A DNA stretch of 64,000 nt from Chloroflexota bacterium. GTDB taxonomy: Bacteria > Chloroflexota > Anaerolineae > VGOG01. Positions within the stretch are counted from its first letter, which is position 1. Each line of letters begins with the position of its first letter. The notes under the pieces are model-generated. The model ran no database searches. It was given only the letters and a program-made list of their open reading frames with translations, and was not told the origin of the DNA. The translations under genes and the position numbers were made by a program. Shown piece after piece: positions 17,505 to 26,538 of the stretch. The stretch is from the NCBI GenBank assembly GCA_030611885.1, contig JAUWOY010000003.1, forward strand, positions 62,001-126,000, written 5' to 3'.

Positions 17505-18908
17505 TTGTCTGACTTTTATGATCTTGCGATCCTGGGCGCGGGGCCGGGTGGTTACGTGGCTGCGCTGCGAGCTGCCCAACTCGGCGCCCGCGTGGCGCTC
17601 ATCGAAAAGGGTCGCGTGGGCGGGACTTGCCTGAACGTCGGCTGCATCCCCACCAAGGCCCTGACCACTTCCGCCGAACTGTTGCTCAAGGCACGGCGGG
17701 CCAGCGAGTTCGGTGTTTCCATTCCCAGCGCGCTGCCCGACCTGCCGTCGCTGATGGCCTACAAACAGGCCGCCGTGGACAGGCTGGTGGGCGGCGTGGA
17801 ACAACTGCTGATGGGGCGCAAAGTCGCGCTGGTGCGGGGTGAGGGACGCCTCGTCCGCCCAGACACGCTGCGCGTCACCGACGCGGTAGGGGAGGCAGTG
17901 GAGATTTCCGCCCGGCACGTGATCCTTGCCCCAGGCTCCGTCACAGCTCGGCAGCCCATCCCCGGCCTGGACTTGCCGGGGGTGATGACCAGCACGGAGG
18001 CATTGGACATCACCGACGTCCCGGCGCACCTGATCGTCATCGGTGGGGGCGTGATCGGGCTGGAGTTCGCCTGTATCTACGAGGCGCTGGGCAGCCGGGT
18101 GACCGTCCTGGAAATGATGCCGACGCTGTTGCCGGGGGGAACAGATGAGTCGCTCGCCAGGCGGCTGGCGTCCATCCTGCGGCGGCGCGGGATGGCGATT
18201 CACACTGGGGCAACGGTGCAGGCGATTGAACCGGCCGGGAGCGGGCTGCGCGTCATCTTCGCCGGAGCCAAAGGTGAGGTCGCTGTCGAGGGGGAGTGCG
18301 TACTGGTCGCAGTGGGCCGCTGGCCGAATACCGGCGGCCTGGGACTGGCCGAGCTCGGCGTGAAGATGAACGGCCGCGCTATCGCTGTGGACGAGCACCT
18401 GAGGACGAATCTCCCCAACGTGTGGGCCATCGGCGATGCCGTGGGCGGGATGATGCTGGCGCACAAAGCGATGGTTGATGGCCGCGTGGTGGCCGAGAAC
18501 GTGACCGGCGGCCAGCGCGCCGTAGACTACCGTTCGCTGCCCAGCGTGATCTTCACCCGCCCCGAAGTCGCCAGCGTCGGCCTGACCGAAGCCGAGGCCC
18601 GTGCCCAGGAGGCCGACGTCAAAGTGACGCGGTTTCCGTTTTCGGCCAACCCACGGGCCCAAATCCTGGGTGAGACCGAGGGGCTGGTCAAGCTGGTGTG
18701 TGAGGCTGGCAGCGGGCGCGTACTGGGCGTTCACCTGATGGGGCTGCACGTCACCGACCTGATCGCGGAAGGCGCGCTGGCGGTGCAGGTGGGGGCCACG
18801 GCCGACGACCTGGCCTGGACAACCCACGCCCACCCGACCCTGCCCGAGGCCATGCTGGAAGCCGCCCTCGGCTTCCGTGGCGCAACGATCCATTTTCACT
18901 CTCGGTAA
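17505..18908 (+). CDS. lpdA: dihydrolipoamide dehydrogenase-like flavoprotein disulfide reductase
   Basis: The 467-residue protein has an FAD motif LAILGAGPGGYVAA, the redox disulfide GGTCLNVGCIPTKAL, a NAD motif VIGGGVIGLEFACIYEALG, and the C-terminal HAHPTLPE catalytic pair. I choose TTG 17505 because GGAGG lies six bases upstream and the protein then starts MSDFYDLAILGAG. GTG 17469 and ATG 17484 are possible but lack a site. No dehydrogenase complex E1/E2 genes are nearby. In this setting it may reduce a thioredoxin-like, lipoyl or metal(loid) substrate with NAD(P)H. Confidence 0.88.
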   Translation: MSDFYDLAILGAGPGGYVAALRAAQLGARVALIEKGRVGGTCLNVGCIPTKALTTSAELLLKARRASEFGVSIPSALPDLPSLMAYKQAAVDRLVGGVEQLLMGRKVALVRGEGRLVRPDTLRVTDAVGEAVEISARHVILAPGSVTARQPIPGLDLPGVMTSTEALDITDVPAHLIVIGGGVIGLEFACIYEALGSRVTVLEMMPTLLPGGTDESLARRLASILRRRGMAIHTGATVQAIEPAGSGLRVIFAGAKGEVAVEGECVLVAVGRWPNTGGLGLAELGVKMNGRAIAVDEHLRTNLPNVWAIGDAVGGMMLAHKAMVDGRVVAENVTGGQRAVDYRSLPSVIFTRPEVASVGLTEAEARAQEADVKVTRFPFSANPRAQILGETEGLVKLVCEAGSGRVLGVHLMGLHVTDLIAEGALAVQVGATADDLAWTTHAHPTLPEAMLEAALGFRGATIHFHSR

Positions 18909-19244
18909 CTACCTCGACGGCGTTGGATTTCACCCCAACAGAACAATGTCCAGGTAGTTACCCGATGTCAATTGTTGATCGAAAAGACCTCGGAGGTCTG
19001 GGGAGACCTCCGAGGTCTTGTTAGAAACCCTAAAGGTCTCCGAGACCTTTAGGGTTTGCGATACGCTACAAGGCCAGGCTGACTCGCAGGCAGGCGCCCA
19101 CTGCTTGGCGGAAGACCTGACGTTTCTCAGCGCGCTGGGGCAGGAGATGGAGGCAAATTGCCTTTTACCTCCTTTTGCTTTATAATTGTCTTTGAGCAGG
19201 GGATGCGTCGCCTGCTGCATGAACACACGAAGAGGAGGGAGAAG
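18909..19244. repeat. intergenic region with two perfect palindromes
   Basis: The 336 bp hold two perfect hairpins: 18984-19019 (16-bp arms AAGACCTCGGAGGTCT, loop GGGG) and 19025-19057 (15-bp arms AAACCCTAAAGGTCT, loop CCG). They may end transcription from the arsR operon, although neither has a T tract. Related arms bound the 98-bp insertion inside the glycosyltransferase gene (28926-29023). The rest shows no gene. Confidence 0.75.
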
Positions 19245-21188
19245 ATGTACGGCTGGAGAGGAACTATCCTGAGAGTAGATCTCACGCGAGAGAAGATCAC
19301 CAAGCAACCGCTGGACGAGTTGGTGGCGAGGAACTTCATAGGCGGCAGGGGGTTCAACTCGAAGACGCTCTTCGAGGAGGTGAAGCCGGGCATTGACCCG
19401 CTGAGCCCGGAGAATGTCCTGTGCTTAGCCCCTGGCCCACTATCGGGCACCCCCCTGGGCCTCACAAGCCGCCTTGAGGTCAGCACCCTCTCGCCCTACA
19501 GCGGCATCCTGGGCGATGGGAACGTCGGGGGCTCTTTCGCCACGTTCCTGAAGCGCGCGGGCTACGACCAGATCGTGATCACCGGCAGGGCCAGCAGCCC
19601 CAAGTACCTCTGGATAGATGACAAGAGTGTCGAACTGAGGGATGCTTCGGACCTGTGGGGCAAGACGACCTGGGAAACCACGGACATCCTTCGGGAGAGG
19701 CATGGAAAAAAAATCAGCGTGGGCTGCATCGGCCAGGCGGGGGAAAACCTGGTTCGGGCAGCGTCCACCATCGTTGACAAGCACAGTTCTGCCGCCCGGG
19801 GGAGCGGCGCCGTGTGGGGGTCGAAGAACCTGAAAGCTATCGCCGTCAGGGGCAGCGGCAAAGTGGAACTGGCCAGTCCTGAGGAGTTCAGGCAACTGGC
19901 ACGGGAGGACAGAAAGTTCTTTTTGAAAGACCACTTGCAGCACGAGGTCATCGCCGTATACGGCACGCACATCGGCATGATGTCCTGGTGGCCGGGCTAC
20001 AGGTACTTCCAGAAATACCTCTCCGGCGATGAAATCCCAGAACCCCTCAGGCCTGAGGCATGGAAGAAGTACGAGATCGGGAGATATGCCTGCTATGGCT
20101 GCCCCGTCGGATGCAAGGACGTCTTCAGGATCCCAACAGGCGAGCGCGCGGGGGAGGCAGGCTCAGGGCTTGAGTTCGAGTGCATTGCCTGCCTGGGCAC
20201 CAACTGCGGCGTCGAAGACCCCATCGCCATAATGGAGATGGAAAACCTGGCCGATGCTTATGGGATGGATGTGATAGCGCTCGGCAATGCGATCGCCCTC
20301 GCCAAGGAACTCTACAGCCGGGGGATCATCGCCGAAGAGGACACCGGCGGGCTGTCGCTGGACTGGGAGGATGCGGACTCCCAGATCGAGTTGGTTCACC
20401 AAACCGCGCTGAGAGAGGGGTTCGGCAACCTGATCGCCGAGGGGATGTACAGCCTGGCAAAAATCATCGGCCAGGGGGCGATGGACTTGTGCTATCACGT
20501 CAAGGGGCTGAGCCGTGGCCCTCACCCGCCGGGATTTTTTGCCCTCGCCCACGCGGTCTCGACCAGGGGCGCCGATCACCTCAGGGGAAGGAGTTGGGCC
20601 TATGGCGAGAACGACCCGGAGGCCTTCCCGGAGCTTGTGAAGAAGGGCCTGGTGCCCGACGTGGACAATGACCCGGTAGGGGCGCTCACTATCTCCGAAA
20701 GGGCCACCACGATTACGGATGCGATAGGGCGCTGCAAAGGGGCTGTCAACAGTTGGGTCTGCGCCGTGCCGCTCGTGTGGGAGCATCCGCTGTGGGATGG
20801 GCTGGCGAGGCTGCTGAGGGCGGCAACCGGCTTCGAGTTCGACGCCACCAGCCTGGAGGAGGCTGGGGAGAGGATCTATGCCCTCGAAAGGGCCTTCAAC
20901 GTCAGGCAGGGGATAACGAGGAAGGACGACCGGCTGCCGCAGAAGCCAGAGGTGAGGGAAACTCCACAGGGGGAAGAGGAGCGGGATAAACACGCGGAGA
21001 TGCTCATGGAGTACTATCGGGTGCACGGCTACGACCCCGAGACGGGCATCCCGACGCGAGAGCGGTTGGAGCGATTGGGCTTGAAATACGTGGCCGACGA
21101 GCTCGAGGCCCACGGCCCCTATCCGCAGTGGGACGGCCCGTCTCCCTGGCCTCTGAACAAGTATCCACACGGAGGGAAGCGTGCTTAG
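19245..21188 (+). CDS. aor: aldehyde ferredoxin oxidoreductase (tungsten enzyme)
   Basis: The 647-residue protein has the AOR N-domain (YGWRGTILRVDLT, GGRGFNSKTLF, LAPGPLSGTPLGLTSRLEV). It has the 4Fe-4S ligands CYGCPVGCKD with a distal Cys in RCKGAVNSWVC. The pterin-binding segments are KHSSAARGSGAVWGSKNLKAI and STRGADHLRGRSW. AOR oxidises aldehydes to acids with ferredoxin, or reduces acids when ferredoxin is strongly reducing. ATG 19245 follows GAGGAGGGAGA; an earlier start would be non-native. It fits the ferredoxin-rich metabolism of the later clusters. Confidence 0.92.
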   Translation: MYGWRGTILRVDLTREKITKQPLDELVARNFIGGRGFNSKTLFEEVKPGIDPLSPENVLCLAPGPLSGTPLGLTSRLEVSTLSPYSGILGDGNVGGSFATFLKRAGYDQIVITGRASSPKYLWIDDKSVELRDASDLWGKTTWETTDILRERHGKKISVGCIGQAGENLVRAASTIVDKHSSAARGSGAVWGSKNLKAIAVRGSGKVELASPEEFRQLAREDRKFFLKDHLQHEVIAVYGTHIGMMSWWPGYRYFQKYLSGDEIPEPLRPEAWKKYEIGRYACYGCPVGCKDVFRIPTGERAGEAGSGLEFECIACLGTNCGVEDPIAIMEMENLADAYGMDVIALGNAIALAKELYSRGIIAEEDTGGLSLDWEDADSQIELVHQTALREGFGNLIAEGMYSLAKIIGQGAMDLCYHVKGLSRGPHPPGFFALAHAVSTRGADHLRGRSWAYGENDPEAFPELVKKGLVPDVDNDPVGALTISERATTITDAIGRCKGAVNSWVCAVPLVWEHPLWDGLARLLRAATGFEFDATSLEEAGERIYALERAFNVRQGITRKDDRLPQKPEVRETPQGEEERDKHAEMLMEYYRVHGYDPETGIPTRERLERLGLKYVADELEAHGPYPQWDGPSPWPLNKYPHGGKRA

Positions 21189-21300
21189 GGGCTGTAAAAG
21201 AATAACTTCCTCCATGGTGTCTGGCGAGAAATCATCCTGAGCTTGACTGTCGGGCGATCCAGCGGGAGCAAAAAGGAAACGAGACTACGGAGGTGGAAGC

Positions 21301-23517
21301 ATGGGGGCGAGTGTTATCGGTCAGAGTCTGCCGCGCATTGACGCCCAGGCTAAGGTGACGGGCCAGGCCAAATACCCTGGCGATTTCTACATGGAAGGGA
21401 TGCTCCACGCCAAAGTGGTGTGGAGCGAGCACCCCCACGCCAGGGTGCGGCGCATTGACACGAGCCAGGCCGAAGCCTATCCAGGCGTGGTTGCCGTCCT
21501 CACCTACAAGGATGTCCCTGTCAACGAGTACGGCATCAACATCATGGACCAGCCGGTGCTGGTGGCCGAGGGAGACAAAGTGCGCTGGGTGGGCGACCGC
21601 ATCGCCATCGTAGTGGCCGAGAGCGAGCGCATCGCTGAGGCGGCCCGCAGGCTGGTCGAAGTAGACTATGAGCCGCTGCCCGTGGTGGATGATTCGCGGG
21701 AGGCGATGAGGCCTGATACGCCTCTGGTCCACGAGGAGAAGGGCACTAATGTGCTGGAGCGCTTCAAGATTCGCAAGGGGGACGTGGAAGCCGGCTTTGC
21801 CAGAGCCGACGTCATCGTGGAAGGCTACTACGTCACCCCCTGGGTGGAGCACGCCTACCTGCAGCCCGACGCTGGCCTGGGCTATATTGATGAGGAGGGG
21901 CGGGTCACTGTTGTTGCCGCCGCTCAGTGGGCCCACGATGACCTGCGCCAGATTGCCCATCTGCTGGATCTACCCGAAGACTGTGTGCGCGAGATCGTGC
22001 CCGCGGTGGGTGGAGCCTTTGGCGGGCGAGAGGATATGTTCATCCAGCACCTCCTGGCTTTGTGTACCTACCGCCTCCAACGTCCGGTGAAGATGGTCTT
22101 CAGCCGAGAGGAGACGGTGTGCCGCACCGGCAAACGCCATCCGTTCTACATGCGCTACAAGACCGGAGCCACGCGGGACGGGAAGTTGACGGCGCTGGAG
22201 ACCGAGCTCATCTCCGACGCCGGAGCCTATGCCAGCACAAGTACCGTAGTGATGACCAACGCCACGACCTTTGCGGCCGGCCCCTACGTGATGCCAAACG
22301 CGAAGATAGATGGTTGTACCGTCTACACCAACAACGCCGTGGGTATGGCCATACGTGGTTTCGGGGCCACCCAGGCTGCGGTGGCCTACGAGTTGCAGAT
22401 GGACAAGCTGGCGGAGGCCCTGGGCATGGATCCGGTGGAGTTCCGACTGAAGAACCTGTTCGAAGACGGTTCAATAGCGGTCACGGGCCATCCCATGCCG
22501 CCCGGAGTGGGCATCAAGGAGACGCTGCGGCAGGCAGCGCTAGCCGCTGGCTGGTACAAGAAAGAGGACGGACACTGGGTGCGGCCGGAGAGGCCCGCGC
22601 CTGTAGAGGGCAAGCTGCGCGGCGTGGGTGTGGCCTGCTCCTACAAGAACGTGGGATACAGCATGGGCTTCGACGACAAGTCCACGGCGGTGGTCGAGCT
22701 TTCCTTGGACGAGTCTAGGCAGGTGGAGACGGCAGTGGTGAAGATCGCCGCTTCGGAAGTGGGGCAGGGGGTGCATACCGCCCTGGCCCAAATCGCGGCC
22801 GAGACGCTGGGGATCGGTATGGAGAGGGTGGACATCGCCCTGGTGGATACAGCCGGCGTACCTGACGGCGGAAGCTGCTCCGCCTCCCGCCACACCTACA
22901 TGTCCGGCAACGCGGTGATGGCGGCTTGTCAGCTTGCCAGGGAGAAGTGGTGCGCGGCCTTGCGAGCCGAGAGGGGCAAGACCCACATCGAGGCCCGCTA
23001 CACCTTCCACGGCCGCCATGCCAGGCCAACCACGCCCTTTGATCCTGAGACCGGGATGTGCGACCCTCACATCAGCTATGGCTACGCTACCCAGATCGCC
23101 CTGGTGGAGGTGGATGCCGAAACGGGGGAGGTGGGGTTGCTAAAGCTCTACTCCGCGCACGACGTGGGCCGGGCCGTCAATCCCCAGATGATCAAAGGGC
23201 AGATCGGCGGCGGGGTGCAGATGGGCGAGGGGTATGCCCTCATGGAGGAGTACATCCAGCAGAAGGGAGTGGTCAGGACCCGCAAGCTCAGCGAGTACTT
23301 CATCCCTACCGTGCTGGACATGCCCCGCGAGATCGTGCCCATCATCGTCGAGGTGCCCGATCCGACCGGCCCGTACGGGGCCACAGGCGTGGGGGAGATG
23401 ACCACCCTGCCCACCGCCCCGGCCATAATCTCCGCCATTCACGACGCGACGGGGGTGTGGATCGAAGAGCTGCCAGCCACGGCGGAGAAAGTGCTGATGG
23501 GGATGCGTGAAAAGTGA
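21301..23517 (+). CDS. xanthine dehydrogenase-family molybdopterin subunit (orphan)
   Basis: The 738-residue protein follows the XDH/CO-dehydrogenase large-subunit plan, with GGAFGGRED, the AIRGFGATQAA motif, EVGQGVHTALAQIAAETL, RAVNPQMIKGQIGGGVQMGEG and the C-terminal GATGVGEM carrying the catalytic Glu. The 2Fe-2S and FAD subunits that normally accompany it are absent on both sides. It may therefore recruit them from elsewhere in the genome. The substrate cannot be deduced. The 112 bp before it contain part of a GGCGATCCAGCGGGAGC repeat also found at 61022-61106. Confidence 0.87.
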   Translation: MGASVIGQSLPRIDAQAKVTGQAKYPGDFYMEGMLHAKVVWSEHPHARVRRIDTSQAEAYPGVVAVLTYKDVPVNEYGINIMDQPVLVAEGDKVRWVGDRIAIVVAESERIAEAARRLVEVDYEPLPVVDDSREAMRPDTPLVHEEKGTNVLERFKIRKGDVEAGFARADVIVEGYYVTPWVEHAYLQPDAGLGYIDEEGRVTVVAAAQWAHDDLRQIAHLLDLPEDCVREIVPAVGGAFGGREDMFIQHLLALCTYRLQRPVKMVFSREETVCRTGKRHPFYMRYKTGATRDGKLTALETELISDAGAYASTSTVVMTNATTFAAGPYVMPNAKIDGCTVYTNNAVGMAIRGFGATQAAVAYELQMDKLAEALGMDPVEFRLKNLFEDGSIAVTGHPMPPGVGIKETLRQAALAAGWYKKEDGHWVRPERPAPVEGKLRGVGVACSYKNVGYSMGFDDKSTAVVELSLDESRQVETAVVKIAASEVGQGVHTALAQIAAETLGIGMERVDIALVDTAGVPDGGSCSASRHTYMSGNAVMAACQLAREKWCAALRAERGKTHIEARYTFHGRHARPTTPFDPETGMCDPHISYGYATQIALVEVDAETGEVGLLKLYSAHDVGRAVNPQMIKGQIGGGVQMGEGYALMEEYIQQKGVVRTRKLSEYFIPTVLDMPREIVPIIVEVPDPTGPYGATGVGEMTTLPTAPAIISAIHDATGVWIEELPATAEKVLMGMREK

Positions 23518-23629
23518 GGCGTGAAACGTGTTGATCTTACATAAGTGTCAATCCCAGTTTCCTCCCCCAAGGTTGGGGGAGGGTCAGGGTGGGGGCGAGA
23601 GAGCCTTCCTGCGTCGCCGAGACAAAACG

Positions 23630-23660
23630 AAGGCCGCTTGTTTCGACAGGCGGCCTTTTG
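23630..23660. terminator. bidirectional terminator between convergent genes
   Basis: Arms AAGGCCGC / GCGGCCTT (23630-23637 and 23650-23657) are followed by TTTTG on the plus strand and a T-rich run on the minus strand. They lie between the Mo subunit gene and the PAP2 gene. Confidence 0.75.
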
Positions 23661-23679
23661 GGTGTGAGGTGGCTGGCCG

Positions 23680-24210
23680 TCATAGGCTCAGGATGGCCCA
23701 CGAGGTGAAAAAGCCTACGGCCAGCCCTGCCAGGACATCGGAGACGTAGTGAATGTCCAGGGCTACGCGGCAGAGGGCGACGAAGAGGGCCGAGGCATAG
23801 AAGGCGACGGCCCAGCCGGGAAATTGGTGACTGAAAATCAGGGCCAGGCAGGCGGCCCGCGTGGCGTGTCCTGAGGGGAAGGAATAGTGATCGTACCTGG
23901 CCGAGTAGAAACCGGCCCTCTCTCGTGGCCGGCCACGCCTCATCAGGAGCTTGAGAGCAGCGGTCAGACCTACGGCCACGATAACGGCGACAGCGGCCCG
24001 CAGGACGAAGTGCCTGGTCTCCTCGTCGCCCAGTCCCAAGGCTATGACCGCGATGACAAACCACAGAAGCCCATCCCCCAGGTGAGCCCCCACCACCGCG
24101 ACCCTTCGCCGCCATCCCGCCTCTTCGCCCAGGGTGGGGCGCGCGCTCAGGCTACGGTCCAAAGCGACCAGCCGGTTCAGAAGCTCACCCCACCCGCCAG
24201 GCAAACTCAT
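23680..24210 (-). CDS. PAP2-family membrane phosphatase
   Basis: The 176-residue protein has about five membrane helices. It has all three PAP2 motifs: KLLMRRGRPRE, YSFPSGHATRA and RVALDIHYVSDVLAG. It probably dephosphorylates an isoprenoid or phosphatidyl phosphate at the membrane. It overlaps by 4 bp with the upstream nucleotidyltransferase gene, so the two are one operon. Confidence 0.9.
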   Translation of the reverse strand: MSLPGGWGELLNRLVALDRSLSARPTLGEEAGWRRRVAVVGAHLGDGLLWFVIAVIALGLGDEETRHFVLRAAVAVIVAVGLTAALKLLMRRGRPRERAGFYSARYDHYSFPSGHATRAACLALIFSHQFPGWAVAFYASALFVALCRVALDIHYVSDVLAGLAVGFFTSWAILSL

Positions 24211-24992
24211 GCCGGTCCGCCTTCGAGGATAGCCCGCACTATGTCCAGTTGATGCGGCTTGTCCACGTCCATGCCCATTTCGGGATAGAGAGTGATGATG
24301 GCCCTCCCCCGGCAGCCCAGGGCTTTGCTGGCCACCCGTTCGGCATCGGCGATGGAGAGCCTCCTGAAAGCAAATTTGATGAGCGTCTTGAAACCGAGTA
24401 GTCTGATCTGCTGCCAGATGTTCTTGCGAGACTCCATGGCCTGGCGAGCCAGAGGAAGGTTGGCCTGGATGGCGGAAACTTTGGTCATGTTGATGTCGCC
24501 GCCAGCGAAGGAGCCGCCGTGCAGGGACACGAAACTTCTCCTCGATCCTGGGAAACGGGCCTCGATAGTTGATTTCTCCACGACGGTGTAGTACACATCG
24601 TGGTCGGTTTCCAGACAGGTGTCAATGAAATAGTCCACCATCTCCGTCGTCAGAAGGGGGATGTCAGCCGAGATGATGACAACTCGCTCTACACCAGGGT
24701 CAACTTCCATTACTCGTTCTATGCCAGCCACGATGCTGTCCAACATACATCCTGTGGCGTCCACGTACTCCACTGGCACGGCGAACTCTACCCCGTTTTC
24801 AGGGCTCAGTCCAACGACGAAGGTGCGCCCTATCCGCGACGAACCAGCGGCGGCCTCCGCCACGTAGCGCACCATCTCCTTGCCAGCGATTTTGATCAGC
24901 GGTTTCTTCGATACCTGGGCGTACTCCGACAGAGGATCAGCTTCGTCGAGCACTCCACCGGCCAAAATAACCGCATCAACCCTCTCTTCCAT
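24207..24992 (-). CDS. MobA-like NTP transferase
   Basis: The 261-residue protein has the nucleotidyltransferase start VDAVILAGG, a conserved Lys-containing segment KKPLIKIAGKEM, and the metal-site strand VVIISADIPLLT. The chain then departs from MobA in its C half (IRLLGFKTLIKFAFRRL). ATG 24992 follows AGAAGGAGA. Its partner PAP2 suggests activation of a lipid or sugar headgroup, rather than molybdopterin nucleotide synthesis. The precise substrate is unknown. Confidence 0.8.
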   Translation of the reverse strand: MEERVDAVILAGGVLDEADPLSEYAQVSKKPLIKIAGKEMVRYVAEAAAGSSRIGRTFVVGLSPENGVEFAVPVEYVDATGCMLDSIVAGIERVMEVDPGVERVVIISADIPLLTTEMVDYFIDTCLETDHDVYYTVVEKSTIEARFPGSRRSFVSLHGGSFAGGDINMTKVSAIQANLPLARQAMESRKNIWQQIRLLGFKTLIKFAFRRLSIADAERVASKALGCRGRAIITLYPEMGMDVDKPHQLDIVRAILEGGPA

Positions 24993-25471
24993 CGTCTTCT
25001 CCTTCTGCCGTTTTGATAAGTAGGTCAGCAAAAGTTCTTTTGACCTTTTACCTTGCTACGGAGGGGCGTCCTCGCCCCGATTTCGTGGCCGAACCGCCTT
25101 TGGACGAGGCGGGGACGCCATGCGCGTCAAGCTAACGTTATAAGTGGGCGAAAGCGCCGGCCGAGTAGCGCCCAAAGGGTGCGTATCGAGGCCAAGCGGC
25201 TCGGCGAGCCCCGCTCCCTGGGTTTCGATACGCTCTCCGCGGAGTTTATCCTGAGCCTGTCGAAGGGCTACGATCTACTCAACCGGCGGTCGCTGGCCTT
25301 AACTTGATGCGTATGGGCGGGGACGCTCCTTGATAGCAGTTTTGATGTATGAAGAAAGTGCAAAACGATTGGCCTTCTACCATTAGTGTCAACTTAAGGC
25401 TCAAAGGCCCGTCCCCGGGCTGCCCCGGGGACGGGGCTCAGAGCTTAAGTTGACACTAATGCTCTTGAACG
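24993..25471. repeat. repeat-rich intergenic region
   Basis: I find no gene in these 479 bp. They contain an imperfect GGCGTCC...GGACGCC inverted pair (about 25063-25111), a TCCTGAGCCTGTCGAAGGG copy (25248-25267) following GTTTCGATACGC, and a long perfect-armed palindrome (25382-25460). Confidence 0.7.
25382..25460. repeat. 79-bp palindrome with 17-bp outer arms
   Basis: The outer arms ATTAGTGTCAACTTAAG (25382-25398) and its exact complement (25444-25460) enclose a GC-rich inner hairpin (CCCGTCCCCGGG / CCCCGGGGACGGG). It starts 12 bp beyond the stop of the minus-strand gene at 25472. It could end that transcript or be a mobile palindromic unit. Confidence 0.8.
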
Positions 25472-26371
25472 CTAATTCAGCTTCTCGATGGTCGGTCTGA
25501 GACCCAGTTCCTCGATCAGTTCCTCCAGTTCATTCGTGGTCAGCTTCCGCCCCTGGCCGGCTGCGGCTACCAGGGCCCCCTCCATGACATTGGTGCCGAA
25601 GGAACGCCCTTCCAATCGGGGGGTGGTGGTGACCAGGTATTTCACCCCTCGCTCCGTCAGCATCCTCACGTCCTCCTGAGTGGTGGTGTTGGTCACGATG
25701 ACCTTGCCGTCCACACGCAGAGGCAGGTGGCGCTTGACGTACAGGAAATCGCCAGCCACGACCGACGCCCACTGGTAATACTTCTCCCATCTGGGCTGGT
25801 TGATGGTTTGCTTCTCCCCCGTCGGGTAGAGGAAGCTGATTGGCAGACGGCCCAGGATGGGCAACAGGACGGCGGCCAGAATCTCCACGCTGCGGATAGT
25901 GTGTAAGGGGATGCCCAGGCCCAGGGCGAACATGAAATCGGCGTAGACCATCTCGTAGCCCGCCTCGGCGAAGGACAGCGCCATCCCGAAGCGATCCACC
26001 GACGAGGTGAGCATCCCCCGCTGGGGCGATATCTCGTCGCCGATCTCCTGCTCCACGAACTGCATCACCCGCCGCTCCAGGGTGTGTTTCAGCCCACCGC
26101 CGTCCACCACCGGGGTGCGTTTCACATCCTTCACCAGCTTGAGGGCCTGGTACAGCGGGTAGTGCCTGTCGCGCACGCGCAGGGTCAGGTCAATGCCTCC
26201 CACCCCGAAGGCGTCAACTTTGCCGTCCAGCTCGTTGTAGAGCTGGCGAGCCTTCTCCTCGTCGCCGTCGGTGCCGATGCGCTCCAGGCTGATGTCCTGT
26301 CCCAGGAGCGTGATCCGCGCCTTGTGATCGCGGCTGGAGCTACCCAGGCTGACGCTTACTACTCTTTTCAT
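25472..26371 (-). CDS. quinate 5-dehydrogenase-like conserved protein
   Basis: The 299-residue protein opens MKRVVSVSLGSSSRDHKARI and has VDAFGVGGIDLTLRVRDRHY, RTPVVDGGGLKHTLERR and a late Rossmann-like stretch KVIVTNTTTQEDVRMLTERG. This matches a family conserved in Chloroflexota and Firmicutes that databases name quinate 5-dehydrogenase on weak grounds. I would treat the enzymatic name with caution. It stands alone, with a long palindrome just after its stop. Confidence 0.65.
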   Translation of the reverse strand: MKRVVSVSLGSSSRDHKARITLLGQDISLERIGTDGDEEKARQLYNELDGKVDAFGVGGIDLTLRVRDRHYPLYQALKLVKDVKRTPVVDGGGLKHTLERRVMQFVEQEIGDEISPQRGMLTSSVDRFGMALSFAEAGYEMVYADFMFALGLGIPLHTIRSVEILAAVLLPILGRLPISFLYPTGEKQTINQPRWEKYYQWASVVAGDFLYVKRHLPLRVDGKVIVTNTTTQEDVRMLTERGVKYLVTTTPRLEGRSFGTNVMEGALVAAAGQGRKLTTNELEELIEELGLRPTIEKLN

Positions 26372-26538
26372 GATTTGGCTATCCTCTCCGAGTCTCTATT
26401 CCCATACAGTATAACCCCGCGCCTCTCAAAAGGACACGGTGGATGGTGGGATTATATCAGTTTTGGAGAGAAAAGCAAAAGCTTGCCACATTGGTCAGGT
26501 TGTAGTAAAATTAGAGGAAACTGATGAAGGGAGTATGA

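Noticed and set aside
17373-18899. 508-codon minus-strand open frame
   Set aside because: Antisense of the dihydrolipoamide-dehydrogenase-like gene; the sense strand carries all flavoenzyme motifs.
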